64,000 bases of DNA. Source: DATFVA01 sp963800255. GTDB lineage: Bacteria; Bacteroidota; Ignavibacteria; Ignavibacteriales; Ignavibacteriaceae. The DNA lies in contig CAWDAK010000024.1 in NCBI GenBank assembly GCA_963800255.1, positions 62,001 through 126,000 of the forward strand, written 5' to 3'. The notes under the pieces were generated by a model, which saw only the letters and a list, made by a program, of their open reading frames with translations, was not told the DNA's origin and did no database searches. This document shows, piece after piece, positions 25,647 to 35,432 of this stretch. The position numbers were made by a program, and so were the translations under genes. The first letter of the stretch is position 1. Every line of letters begins with the position of its first letter.

Positions 25647-27719
25647 ATGGCGAAAAACAATACTGCGGGTTCAGAATTCAAACCTTATATCTCTCCCTCC
25701 CAGTCAATTCCTGAATTAACTCTCAAATCTATTTTAATAGGCGCTTTTTTCGGAATACTATTCGGTGCAGCATCTGTATTCCTTGCATTAAAAGCGGGGT
25801 TAACGGTATCTGCTTCGATTCCTATTGCTGTTCTGGCGATATCGATTGGCAGGAAATATTTCAAGACTACCATTCTTGAAAATAATATTATACAGACAAC
25901 AGGTTCAGCCGGTGAATCTATTGCAGCAGGTGTTGTATTTACTCTTCCTGCTTTCTTGTTCATGTCCATTAATGATTCAGGTATGAGCATTGGAGCTAGT
26001 TACTTTAACTACTGGACAATATTAGCGCTTGCTATGTTCGGAGGGATATTAGGCACTCTGATGATGATTCCCTTACGAAGGTCGCTAATAGTTAATGAAC
26101 ACCATACCCTCCCTTATCCTGAGGGAACAGCTTGTGCTTCGGTTCTTATTGCAGGCGACAAAGGCGGGGACTTTGCAAAAACTGCGTACCAGGGGTTAGC
26201 TGTAGCTCTGGGATATGCTCTGCTTCAAAGAGTTTTTCATGTAATTGCAGATGCTCCGGCCTGGGTATCTGCTCAGACCAATAAATTTTTCCCTTCGGCC
26301 ACAGTAAATGGTGAAATAACTCCTGAATATATGGGTGTTGGTTATATAATCGGACCCAAGATTGCAGGTGTTCTTGTTGCAGGCGGTGTTCTTGCGTGGC
26401 TGGGTCTCATTCCGCTGTTAGCGAGTCTAGTTACACCGGATGTGATTGCTGCGCAGTTAATTAAACTGGGATATTTGAAAGACATGATAACTGCAGGGGG
26501 TCCGGGCAACTGGGATCCGCAGCTGCACACCTTTGCAAGCTATCCTGACGCTATCTACCGGGCCTATATAAGGCAGATCGGGGCGGGAGCTGTTGCTGCG
26601 GGCGGGTTGATAACGCTTATTAAAACATTCCCTACAATCATTTCGTCATTCAAAGGCAGTGTTGCCTCACTTAAGAATAAAGGCGGAGAGGTTAAAATTA
26701 TCCGTACGGAAAATGACCTTTCCTTCGTTACAGTAATTGCAGGAAGTGTGGGATTAATAATTATAATGATCCTGCTTCCAATGATTCCCGGAGATACTGT
26801 TCTCAATAAACTACTTTTAGGCTTATTGGTGATAGTATTCGGATTTTTCTTTGTTACCGTGTCAAGCCGTATAGTTGGTATAATCGGTTCAAGTTCAAAC
26901 CCTATCTCAGGAATGACGATTGCAACTTTAATGGGAACCGGACTGGTGTTTATTGCTGTGGGCTGGACCGGTAAGGTGTTTGAGCCAATGGCCCTCGTTG
27001 TGGGTAGTATGATATGTATAGCAGCTGCTAATGCGGGTGCTACATCCCAGGATCTTAAAACAGGTTATCTTGTTGGGGCTACACCAAGATACCAGCAGAT
27101 TGCGCTGTTTATTGGTGCGATCGTTTCCTCCCTGGTTATAGGGTGGACAATCCAGCAGCTGGATTCTCCGACACCCGATATGGCTTCAATGGGAATTATT
27201 CACGCTATTGGTAGTGATAAATTTCCCGCGCCCCAGGGTACGCTGATGGCTACCCTTATAAAAGGACTCCTGTCATTTAATCTTGACTGGCAGTTTGTGC
27301 TTGTAGGAGCCTTCCTGGCAATTACCGTGGAGCTTTGCGGTGTTAACGCTTTATCATTTGCTGTAGGTGCATATCTTCCTTTATCTACCACGCTTCCAAT
27401 TTTTGCAGGTGGAGCCATAAAAGGTATATCTGATAAAATTTCATCCAGGAAAGGTGAAGCGAGAGAAGATAGTGAACTTGGAAGCGGTAGTCTTTTCGCT
27501 ACCGGGCTGGTTGCCGGAGGTGCATTGGCGGGGGTCATTGTAGCCTTGCTCTCGGTGAACGATAATATTTTTAACTTCTTTAAGTCAATAAGCACGGCAG
27601 GGTTCTTGAACCGGGTGCTTGGTTCCGGCGGTTATGAAATCCTTGGTGTTGTTTTCTTCGCACTAATGGGATTTATTCTTTACAAAGTTTCACGTAAACC
27701 ACAGGCTAAGATTGAATAG
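25647..27719 (+). CDS. OPT family oligopeptide transporter
   Basis: OPT transporters are proton-coupled carriers of peptides or metal-chelator conjugates. The 690-residue protein has about 16 hydrophobic segments and family landmarks: LKAGLTVSASIPIAVLAI, NNIIQTTGSAGESIAAGVVF, LPYPEGTACASVL and SSNPISGMTIATLM. A GGAG ribosome site lies shortly before the ATG. It overlaps the next transporter gene by 8 bp. With that MFS carrier and the M29 peptidase downstream, it suggests growth on peptides. Confidence 0.92.
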   Translation: MAKNNTAGSEFKPYISPSQSIPELTLKSILIGAFFGILFGAASVFLALKAGLTVSASIPIAVLAISIGRKYFKTTILENNIIQTTGSAGESIAAGVVFTLPAFLFMSINDSGMSIGASYFNYWTILALAMFGGILGTLMMIPLRRSLIVNEHHTLPYPEGTACASVLIAGDKGGDFAKTAYQGLAVALGYALLQRVFHVIADAPAWVSAQTNKFFPSATVNGEITPEYMGVGYIIGPKIAGVLVAGGVLAWLGLIPLLASLVTPDVIAAQLIKLGYLKDMITAGGPGNWDPQLHTFASYPDAIYRAYIRQIGAGAVAAGGLITLIKTFPTIISSFKGSVASLKNKGGEVKIIRTENDLSFVTVIAGSVGLIIIMILLPMIPGDTVLNKLLLGLLVIVFGFFFVTVSSRIVGIIGSSSNPISGMTIATLMGTGLVFIAVGWTGKVFEPMALVVGSMICIAAANAGATSQDLKTGYLVGATPRYQQIALFIGAIVSSLVIGWTIQQLDSPTPDMASMGIIHAIGSDKFPAPQGTLMATLIKGLLSFNLDWQFVLVGAFLAITVELCGVNALSFAVGAYLPLSTTLPIFAGGAIKGISDKISSRKGEAREDSELGSGSLFATGLVAGGALAGVIVALLSVNDNIFNFFKSISTAGFLNRVLGSGGYEILGVVFFALMGFILYKVSRKPQAKIE

Positions 27720-29013
27720 ATCAGCAGAACCATCCCCTTTTTTCAGGTGGATGGTTCTTTTATTTCTCAGCATTGCTATGTTCGGGAATTATTATGTTTT
27801 TGATTCAATTGCACTGGTTGCTGATCAGTTAAAAACGGGGCTTGGTTTTTCGGATTTTGATATTGGTCAGTTATACTCTTATTACAGTGCTGCAGCAATA
27901 ATTGTTCTTGTGTTTGGAGGGGTACTGGTAGATAAATGGGGAACAAAAAAATCAGCAATAGTTTTTGCTTCAATATGTACTGTATCCGGATTTCTTGTTG
28001 CCTTTTCCTCTAACCTATGGTTAATGCTTGCCGGTCGTTTTCTACTGGGTATCGGTTCAGAACCCTTAATTGTAGCTATAACAGTTGCAATAGCTAAATG
28101 GTTTAAAGCAAAGGAATTAAGCTTTGCTATGGGAATCAATCTGCTGGTTGCAAGGAGCGGCACAGTTGCGGTGGATAACTCTCCGTCTGTATTTCCCGGT
28201 CTTTATCACGGAGGCTACAACGGTCCGTTATATCTGGCCGCTATTGTAGGCATCCTTTCGTTTGTAGGTATAATTGTATATTACTTCCTTGAGTCCTCAG
28301 GTGAGAAAAAGTTTGTACTCGGGAAAGGTGAAAAAACTGATAAGCTAAAGCTGAAAGGTTTTTTCAAATATAATAAGTCATTTTGGTATATCACTCTACT
28401 TTGTGTCACTTTCTACTCAGCAATTTTTCCTTTCCGGAGTTTTGCAATAAAGTTTTTTATGGAGAGTCATAATGTAACACGTGAGACAGCCGGGTGGATG
28501 ATCTCAATGCTCCCTCTCTCTGCAATGATAGCTACTCCCCTGATCGGTCTGCTGGTAGATTTTATAGGGAAGCGGGCAACGCTTATGATGGTGGGGTCAA
28601 TACTGCTAATGCCTGTATATCTTCTTATGGGTTACACCAGCATAACGCTTTATGTGCCCGTAATTATGATGGGGGTTGCTTTTTCATTGATACCCGCGGT
28701 TATGTGGCCTGCAGTATCCTATATTGTTAAAGAGAAAAGGCTGGGTTCGGGATACGCACTAATGACGCTTATACAGCAAATAGGAATGATGATTTTTCCC
28801 ATCCTTGTTGGAGCGGCAAATGATTTTGCCGGCGCGAGTGCAGCAAATCCGCAGGGTTATCGCCCCGGGATGTGGATATTTTCTATACTGGGTATATTAG
28901 GTTTTATATTTGCTTTTCTGTTGAGAAAATCTGAAACCGGTCCGGGCGGACATGGGCTTGAAAAGGGAATGAAGCAAAATGAAGAGGGTTCAGGAGCAGT
29001 AAATCAGGTTTGA
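27712..29013 (+). CDS. Major facilitator superfamily transporter
   Basis: The 433-residue protein starts at TTG (27712), inside the end of the OPT gene. It has twelve hydrophobic segments with the MFS loop motif VDKWGTKKSAI after helix 2 and a matching VDFIGKRATLM in the second half. LLGIGSEPLIVAITVAIAKWF resembles helix 4 of the family. The coupling with an OPT gene suggests a peptide or amino-acid-related substrate, but the sequence does not decide it. The end is hydrophilic, with GPGGHGLEKG. Confidence 0.85.
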   Translation: MNRSAEPSPFFRWMVLLFLSIAMFGNYYVFDSIALVADQLKTGLGFSDFDIGQLYSYYSAAAIIVLVFGGVLVDKWGTKKSAIVFASICTVSGFLVAFSSNLWLMLAGRFLLGIGSEPLIVAITVAIAKWFKAKELSFAMGINLLVARSGTVAVDNSPSVFPGLYHGGYNGPLYLAAIVGILSFVGIIVYYFLESSGEKKFVLGKGEKTDKLKLKGFFKYNKSFWYITLLCVTFYSAIFPFRSFAIKFFMESHNVTRETAGWMISMLPLSAMIATPLIGLLVDFIGKRATLMMVGSILLMPVYLLMGYTSITLYVPVIMMGVAFSLIPAVMWPAVSYIVKEKRLGSGYALMTLIQQIGMMIFPILVGAANDFAGASAANPQGYRPGMWIFSILGILGFIFAFLLRKSETGPGGHGLEKGMKQNEEGSGAVNQV

Positions 29014-29096
29014 TATAGCTGATCCTGCTGTATTTTACAATTCTTTTTTAGATATAATATTTGTAAGTTAAAGTATTGCGATCCTTATGAGGTAAT

Positions 29097-29858
29097 ATGT
29101 TCATACGTAAATTTGCTGTGTCATTGGTTTTCCTTTGGGTTATATTCAATTGTAATTTACCGGCTCAGACATTCGGTTTTGGCTGCCTGGGTTTTGTCGG
29201 GGGGTACGGAGGATATTCATACCAGAAGTATCAGCCGGGTTCACTTAACGATTATATCGATACTTTTAACCTGATTAACAATGATTCACTCTCATCACCG
29301 ATGGGTAAGTTCGGGCAGTCAGATGGCTACCGGCTGGGACTGAATTTTTTCCGCGCAAAGTTTAAGGGATTCATTATTACCGCAAAAGGTTTTTATCAGA
29401 ATCTTTCCGAGCAGCATAAAGCTACCCAATACCTTACCGGCGGAGATGGCAATACCACCCTTCAGCTGGAAATAATAAACTGGGCCCTTGGAATCGATCT
29501 TGGAAAGCAGATTACAGGGGGATTAAGCTGGAAGGTTATTGACGCTGCCATCTTGTTCAACAATGCCAAATTTACTTCAACCCAAAATCTACCAGATGCG
29601 GTTACTATAGTTGATCAGTATAAATCGGAATCAACAAGTGTGGGGTACACAATTGGTACAGGATTCATCCTGGAGATAGTTGATGAATATTTATCGATTG
29701 AGGGTGTAGCTGCTTATACCGACTTCAGCATAGATAAGATGAAGACCGGCGATGGAAAATACTTTGCTTCCGCCCAGGATTCACCTGATTCTAAGAAATT
29801 CATTGAAAAAGGCGGATTTAATGCCGTAATTCAGTTGAACGTTGGATTACCGCTTTAA
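29097..29858 (+). CDS. Predicted outer-membrane beta-barrel protein
   Basis: This 253-residue protein has a signal peptide (1-23, ending LPAQ) and then alternating aromatic and polar strands with glycine turns, ending NAVIQLNVGLPL. This is the look of a small eight-to-ten-strand porin-like barrel. No specific family is recognised. It has its own start region after the MFS gene and precedes the aminopeptidase gene by 25 bp. Confidence 0.5.
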   Translation: MFIRKFAVSLVFLWVIFNCNLPAQTFGFGCLGFVGGYGGYSYQKYQPGSLNDYIDTFNLINNDSLSSPMGKFGQSDGYRLGLNFFRAKFKGFIITAKGFYQNLSEQHKATQYLTGGDGNTTLQLEIINWALGIDLGKQITGGLSWKVIDAAILFNNAKFTSTQNLPDAVTIVDQYKSESTSVGYTIGTGFILEIVDEYLSIEGVAAYTDFSIDKMKTGDGKYFASAQDSPDSKKFIEKGGFNAVIQLNVGLPL

Positions 29859-29883
29859 TTTTTAATCTCATCAGAAAAATATT

Positions 29884-30849
29884 ATGAAATTAACCAAACT
29901 TGATTCGGCTTCGGTAATTGCTATACAAGACTGTATGGGTGCAAAGAAGAATGAAAAGATCCTCATAATTACAGATGAACAGAAAAGAGAAATTGGATAT
30001 TCACTTTATTCTAATGCCGTTCGTTTGGGCTACAAATCGCTTTTTGTTGAAATGAAATCAGGAAAGATTAATGGCGAGGAACCTCCTGAAGAAATCGCAC
30101 AACTTATGCAGAAATTTGATGTAGTTTTTATCCCTACTGCAAAATCATTAACACATACTGATGCCAGGAGAAATGCTTCCAAAATGGGAGTAAGGGTAGC
30201 TACATTTCCCGGGATAACCAGGGAGGTTATGATACGCGGTCTTAATGCGGATTATAAGAAAATATCTAAACTTTCAATTAAGCTGAAAAAGGTTCTTGAA
30301 AAAGGTAAGGAGGTAAGGGTAACTGCTCCTTCGGGTACAGATATTTCGTTCAGAATTGAAGGCCGTGAAGCTATTGCAAGTAAAGGCCTGTTCCATAAGA
30401 AAGGTGAAAGCGGAAATCTTCCTACAGGAGAAACGTTTCTAGCCCCTGTTGAGGGAACTTCAAACGGTGTTTTTGTTGTTGACGGGTCAATGGCAGGACT
30501 GGGATTAGTTAAAGGATCGAAGATTCGAATTGAGGTAAAAAATGGATTCGCCGGAAGAATCTCCGGAGGACCTATGGCTAAGAAACTAATAAAAATGTTG
30601 GATTCCGTAGGCAAAAATGCCCGAAATATTGCAGAATTTGGAATTGGAACCAATGATAGCGCCAAATTAAGCGGAATTTTGCTGGAAGATGAGAAAGTAA
30701 TGGGTACAATTCACATAGCCCTTGGAAATAATGTGTCCATGGGCGGAAAAATCAACGTTCCTATTCATCTTGACGGCGTAATTAAGGAACCAACTGTCCT
30801 TCTTGATGGTAAATTAATTATGAAAGATGGAAAATTATTGGTTAAATAG
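29884..30849 (+). CDS. M29 family aminopeptidase-like protein
   Basis: At 321 residues it resembles the M29 (aminopeptidase T / AmpS) metallopeptidases. Candidate ligands lie in NLPTGETFLAP (glutamate), AEFGIGTND (glutamate), TIHIALGNN (histidine) and NVPIHLDGV (histidine and aspartate), in the family order. M29 enzymes release N-terminal residues from peptides in the cytoplasm and use two metal ions. No signal peptide is present. Co-location with the OPT and MFS carriers fits peptide use. Confidence 0.82.
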   Translation: MKLTKLDSASVIAIQDCMGAKKNEKILIITDEQKREIGYSLYSNAVRLGYKSLFVEMKSGKINGEEPPEEIAQLMQKFDVVFIPTAKSLTHTDARRNASKMGVRVATFPGITREVMIRGLNADYKKISKLSIKLKKVLEKGKEVRVTAPSGTDISFRIEGREAIASKGLFHKKGESGNLPTGETFLAPVEGTSNGVFVVDGSMAGLGLVKGSKIRIEVKNGFAGRISGGPMAKKLIKMLDSVGKNARNIAEFGIGTNDSAKLSGILLEDEKVMGTIHIALGNNVSMGGKINVPIHLDGVIKEPTVLLDGKLIMKDGKLLVK

Positions 30850-30896
30850 ATCATTATGATTTATTTCTGAAATTTTTATCTTCAAAATGAATTATA

Positions 30897-30904
30897 TATC
30901 TTTG
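30897..30904 (+). promoter_or_regulatory. Promoter -7 box before def-fmt
   Basis: TATCTTTG fits TAnnTTTG exactly, 26 bp before the def ATG. The expected -33 position reads TTTT, not TTTG, so the match is partial. Confidence 0.4.
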
Positions 30905-30930
30905 AAATAATTAAAAAATTTGAGAAAAGG

Positions 30931-31494
30931 ATGGCAGTGTTACCAATAACTGTATACGGGGATAAAATCCTCAGGAAAAAAGCAGCCAGGGTTACAGAAG
31001 TTGATCTGAAAACTATAGAATTGATTAAGAATATGTTTGATACAATGCGCAATGCAAGCGGCATTGGTCTGGCTGCCAACCAGGTAGGAGTAGATAAATC
31101 AATATTTGTGGTTGATATCTCCCAGGTTGAGGATTATGAGGATATTAAACCTATCGCGTTTATAAATCCGAAAATAATAAGCCGCTCAGACAGGAAAGTT
31201 CTTATGGAAGAAGGCTGTCTCAGCATTCCTGATGTTAGAGAAGAAGTGAGAAGATCCGAATCTATTACGATAGTTTATGATGATACTGACCTTCAGGAAC
31301 AAACGCTAGAGGCTGACGGTTTATTTGCAAGGGTTATTCAGCACGAATATGACCACCTGCAGGGAATACTGTTTACAGATCTTATACCTGATGATGTTAA
31401 AAAGAAGTACAAAAAGGAGATTAACAGGATCAGGAAACGCAAAATAGATATTGATTATCCTATAACAGAAAATGTTGATTACCAGCTCGCATGA
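30931..31494 (+). CDS. def: Peptide deformylase
   Basis: The enzyme removes the formyl group from new proteins. The 187-residue product has all three motifs: GIGLAANQVG, EEGCLSIP (metal cysteine) and VIQHEYDHLQG (two metal histidines and the catalytic glutamate). Length is normal. It overlaps fmt by 4 bp; the two enzymes act at the start and end of the formyl-methionine cycle. Confidence 0.97.
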   Translation: MAVLPITVYGDKILRKKAARVTEVDLKTIELIKNMFDTMRNASGIGLAANQVGVDKSIFVVDISQVEDYEDIKPIAFINPKIISRSDRKVLMEEGCLSIPDVREEVRRSESITIVYDDTDLQEQTLEADGLFARVIQHEYDHLQGILFTDLIPDDVKKKYKKEINRIRKRKIDIDYPITENVDYQLA

Positions 31495-32396
31495 AAATAG
31501 TTTTCATGGGCACCCCTGATTTTGCAGTACCATCACTAAAAACACTATTTGAAAGCAGGCACCAGGTTGCGGCAGTAGTAACCACTCCCGATAAGCAAAG
31601 GGGAAGAGGACAAAAGGTTACTTTCACAGCAGTAAAAGAATTTGCCCTCACCAACAGCATTCCGGTTCTTCAACCCGAAAAACTTAAGAATGAAGAATTT
31701 ATTAACCAGCTAAAAAGTTTTGAAGCAGATCTTTTTGTTATCGTGGCTTTCAGAATTCTTCCTGTGGCAGTTTTCACCATTCCGCCTAAAGGTTCATTCA
31801 ACCTGCACGGTTCAATGCTTCCTGCTTACAGAGGCGCAGCCCCAATTCAGTGGGCGCTGATTAAAGGAGAAAAGGGAACCGGACTAACGACGTTTGCGCT
31901 TGCAGAAAAAGTAGATACAGGGAATATATATTACCAGGAGAGGGTTGAGATTAAGGATGATGATAATTTTGGTACGCTGCACGACAGGATGAGTGTTAAG
32001 GGAGCTGAAATTGTATATAAAACTGTGGAGATGATAGAATCCGGAGACTTTGTTTTGAAGGAACAGGACAATTCTAAAGCTTCACCTGCACCTAAAATAA
32101 CAAGGGAGACACAGCAGATCGACTGGAAGAAACCCGCAATTGAAATCCACAACCTTATAAGGGGATTGTCACCCTACCCGGGGGCATTCTTTTCTCATAA
32201 TAACAGGCTCATAAAAATTTATAGTTCAAAAATATCAAATGAAAAATTAGAGCCCGGAGAATTTAAACAGACTAAATCAGAGTTATTTATAGGCTGCGCA
32301 GAAAACTCATTGCAGATATTTGAACTTCAGCAGGAAGGTAAAAGACGGCTTGGGGCTGAAGAATTCTTAAGAGGATATAGTTTTAAATTTATTTAA
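31491..32396 (+). CDS. fmt: Methionyl-tRNA formyltransferase
   Basis: Fmt transfers a formyl group from 10-formyl-tetrahydrofolate to initiator Met-tRNA. The 301-residue protein starts MKIVFMGTPDFAVPSL, has TTPDKQRGRGQK, the catalytic LHGSMLPAYRGAAPIQWAL, and DTGNIYYQE, then a C-terminal tRNA-binding domain with RGLSPYPGAF. Length and domain order are standard. Its ATG overlaps the def stop. Confidence 0.97.
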   Translation: MKIVFMGTPDFAVPSLKTLFESRHQVAAVVTTPDKQRGRGQKVTFTAVKEFALTNSIPVLQPEKLKNEEFINQLKSFEADLFVIVAFRILPVAVFTIPPKGSFNLHGSMLPAYRGAAPIQWALIKGEKGTGLTTFALAEKVDTGNIYYQERVEIKDDDNFGTLHDRMSVKGAEIVYKTVEMIESGDFVLKEQDNSKASPAPKITRETQQIDWKKPAIEIHNLIRGLSPYPGAFFSHNNRLIKIYSSKISNEKLEPGEFKQTKSELFIGCAENSLQIFELQQEGKRRLGAEEFLRGYSFKFI

Positions 32397-32522
32397 TTTA
32401 TCTCACTAATTATGCTTTAATCATTCCCTACATTTGATTATTATTATTTTTTCACTTTAACCAGATTAACAGATTCAAGTTCGGGGGAGGAAAATTATGT
32501 TTAAAAATTCAGGATGATATAA

Positions 32523-33891
32523 ATGGAATATAAAAATAGTATTCTTGAAACTATTGGTAATACCCCGCTGATAAAACTGAACAGGGTAACAAAAGGATTA
32601 AAGCCTCAGATATTTGCTAAACTTGAATCGTCTAATCCCGGCGGAAGTGTAAAGGACCGTATCGGTTTATCGATGATTGAAGCTGCTGAAAAAAATGGTG
32701 AATTAAAACCTGGCGGAACAATCATAGAGGCGACAAGCGGAAATACGGGAATAGGACTTGCTATTACAGCCGCTGTTAAGGGCTATAATACGATTTTTGT
32801 GGTTACTGATAAGGTAAGTTCTGAAAAAATAAATTACCTGAAGGCCCTGGGAGCGGAGGTAATAGTAGTCTCAAATGCCGTGGAACCTGATAGTCCTGAA
32901 TATTATGTAAATGTAGCCAAGCGCATCCATAAGGAGACCCCGAATTCATTATTTGCGTATCAATATTCAAATCCTGCTAATCCTGAAATACATTATAGAA
33001 CGACGGGTCCGGAAATCTGGAAACAGACTGACGGAAAGATAACTCACCTTGTATCAAGCATTGGCACAGGCGGTACTATAAGCGGAACAGGTAGATATCT
33101 GAAAGAAAAAAATCCTGATATTAAAATAATTGGTGCCGACCCGCTTGGATCGATTTTCAGAACTTACAAAGAAACCGGGGAAATAATTAAAGGGTACCCC
33201 ATATTTAGTTGAAGGCATCGGGCAGGACTGTCTTCCTGAAAATGTACATTTTCAATATATAGACAAAATTATTAATATAAGCGACAGGGAGTCATTTGCT
33301 GCTGCGAGGAGACTGACGAAAGAGGAAGGTATATTCTGCGGAGGGAGTACAGGTACTATTCTTCACGTAACTCTTGAAATAGCTAAGGATCTGGGGGAGG
33401 ACGACGTAATTGTCTTCTTTGTGTGCGATACAGGAGAACGTTACTTGTCGAAGGTCCATAACGTTGAATGGCTGCGGGTAAACCAGATGCTGGATAAGGA
33501 AATGAGAACGTTACGTGATATTTCAGAGGTAAAGAAATCAAATGGAAATGAAGACGTTGTTTATCTAAAATCTGATGCTACCGTTAAAGATGCAATGGAA
33601 CTTATTACAAAGAAAGGTTACTCCAATATTCCAGTAATGAAGAACCGGAGAGCAATAGGATGCATCAGGGAAAACAGGCTGATGGGTAAGCTGCTTAATA
33701 ATAAAGCGCTTCTTGAGGCACCTGTTCAGGAGGCCATGGAAGAATGCGTTCCGGTACTCGATGCAAAAACAGAACTTTCAAAGGTCAAAGAGGTGCTTAA
33801 GGAAAATACGGCAGTACTAGTGAGTGATTTCGGAAGGATTACGGATATTATTACAAGATATGATCTGATAAATTTTGATAATAATAAATAA
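32523..33891 (+). pseudogene. Cystathionine beta-synthase interrupted by a one-base frameshift
   Basis: The enzyme condenses serine and homocysteine to cystathionine. The first part (32523-33212) has the PLP lysine in NPGGSVKDRIG, TSGNTG and GTGGTISGTGR, and ends KGYPIFS at TGA 33210-33212. Reading on in the +1 frame from about 33199 gives PYLVEGIGQDCLP, CGGSTGTIL and a complete C-terminal CBS-domain pair (residues from 33550 on) to the stop at 33891. Joined length is about 455 residues, as expected. The extra base lies in GGGTACCCCA; an assembly error, a real lesion, or +1 slippage at CCC-A are all possible. Only one change separates it from an intact gene. Confidence 0.85.
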
Positions 33892-33940
33892 TTGGTTTGA
33901 CAATTCGTTCATCAGCAAATACAAAAATTTAGGAGCAGTA

Positions 33941-35074
33941 ATGGGCTTTTCAACAGATGCGATTCATGCAGGTCAATCACCTGATCCGGTAACAGGAGCC
34001 GTAATAACACCTATTTACCAGACATCAACATATGCCCAGGAGGAACTGGGAAAAAATAAAGGCTTTGAATATGGAAGGACTCACAACCTTACACGGCAGT
34101 CTCTTGAGCAAAATGTTGCTGCTCTTGAAAAAGCAAAATTCGGAATAGCATTTGCATCGGGACTTGCTGCTACACAAGCCATAACAACCCTCGTAAAAGC
34201 CGGCGATCATATAATTGTTTCACATAATGTTTACGGAGGTACTTACCGCCTCTTCGAATTAATAATGAAGGATTTCGGACTGGAATTCTCCTGGGTTAAT
34301 ACATCCGATCTTAAGAACATAGAGGGTGCTATAAAGGAAAATACAAAAATGGTTTTTATAGAAACACCAACAAACCCTATGCTGAATCTGACTGACATTA
34401 AAGGAACTGCAGATATTTGTAAAAAGAATAACCTGGTGTGTATAGTTGATAATACTTTTATGAGTCCCTATTTTCAGAATCCAATTACGCTCGGGGCTTC
34501 AGTTGTTCTGCACAGTCAAACCAAATACCTGAATGGGCACAGTGATGTTATCGGCGGGATTCTGCTTACGAGCGATGAGAAGATCCACGAAAGATTAAGA
34601 TACGTTCAGAATGCTGTGGGAGCAGTACCTTCTCCTTTCGACTGCTGGCTGATATTACGTTCAACTAAAACTCTTGCTGTAAGGATGCAGCGGCATAACG
34701 AAAATGCTGTTCGCTTCGCCAAACACCTTGAGGAAAGCGGATATTGTAAAAAGATTTATTACCCCGGCCTGCCAGCCCATCCCCAGCATGAACTTGCGAA
34801 AAAGCAAATGCGCGGTTTTGGAGGTATGATTTCCGCAGACTTTGATGATGTTGAAACTGCAAAAAAAATTCTGAAAAATGTAAAGATCTTTACCCTCGGT
34901 GAAAGCCTTGGCGGTGTTGAGAGTCTAATTAGCCATCCTGCCAGTATGACCCATGCTGCTGTTCCAAAGGAAAAAAGGGACGCAATGGGTCTGACCGAAA
35001 GCCTGGTTCGTTTTTCTGTGGGGATTGAAGATATAGAAGACCTTATAGAAGATCTTGAACAGGCAATTAAATAG
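33941..35074 (+). CDS. Cystathionine gamma-lyase/gamma-synthase type PLP enzyme
   Basis: This 377-residue protein belongs to the Cys/Met metabolism PLP family. It has STDAIHAGQSPDPVTGAV, FASGLAATQAITTLV, ETPTNPMLNLTDI, the D of VDNTF, the PLP lysine in SQTKYLNGHSDVIGG, and ESLISHPASMTHA. The ATG at 33941, with AGGAG 5 bases before it, is chosen over an upstream start. After cystathionine beta-synthase, a gamma-lyase role (cystathionine to cysteine) is more likely than gamma-synthase; the two cannot be separated surely from sequence. Confidence 0.88.
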   Translation: MGFSTDAIHAGQSPDPVTGAVITPIYQTSTYAQEELGKNKGFEYGRTHNLTRQSLEQNVAALEKAKFGIAFASGLAATQAITTLVKAGDHIIVSHNVYGGTYRLFELIMKDFGLEFSWVNTSDLKNIEGAIKENTKMVFIETPTNPMLNLTDIKGTADICKKNNLVCIVDNTFMSPYFQNPITLGASVVLHSQTKYLNGHSDVIGGILLTSDEKIHERLRYVQNAVGAVPSPFDCWLILRSTKTLAVRMQRHNENAVRFAKHLEESGYCKKIYYPGLPAHPQHELAKKQMRGFGGMISADFDDVETAKKILKNVKIFTLGESLGGVESLISHPASMTHAAVPKEKRDAMGLTESLVRFSVGIEDIEDLIEDLEQAIK

Positions 35075-35432
35075 TCGTTTGAGACGGGTTAACTCAGCTA
35101 GGTTTTCCTCGAACAATTCCAAATTAATACACTGACATTTTGTCATACTATTGATTTTCTCAACACTAGAATATTGCGTTTTTTAGCTGTTTTCCAATTG
35201 TCTCATTTTGAGAGCAACAAGCGCATAAAAGGCGCATAACAGGCTCCTTAATACTGCATAAACAAATAGTATGTCATTTTGTCATACTTGTTTAAATATT
35301 CATCAGTATATTTCTCCTAAATTATATCTTGTTATTCAGCATCGTTTCTGTACTGAAGGTTTCCATTACTATTCATTTTTATTCTACGTATTTTTGGGAA
35401 AGAATTATTTTATAATCAGACGGGGAGTCGAT
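35075..35432. other. 358-bp intergenic region with three TnnCATTTTGnnA palindromes
   Basis: Three 13-mers of the form TnnCA-TTT-TGnnA occur at 35133-35145 (TGACATTTTGTCA), 35201-35213 (TCTCATTTTGAGA) and 35272-35284 (TGTCATTTTGTCA). The first two are perfect palindromes. The first and third are also part of a shared 14-mer, CATTTTGTCATACT (35136 and 35275). A double GCGCATAA lies near 35221. No tRNA or known riboswitch was seen. These may be operators for the next gene. Confidence 0.5.

Noticed and set aside
33213..33420. Non-coding gap between two cystathionine beta-synthase pieces
   Set aside because: The +1 frame is open through it and encodes conserved enzyme sequence, so it is one broken gene.
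35075..35432. SAM-type riboswitch before the methionine gamma-lyase-like gene
   Set aside because: I could not find the conserved stems or core sequences of known SAM riboswitches; the region shows palindromes instead.
35271..35432. N-terminal 54-residue extension of the methionine gamma-lyase-like protein
   Set aside because: The translation is not protein-like, covers a palindrome, and a good ribosome site precedes the ATG at 35433.
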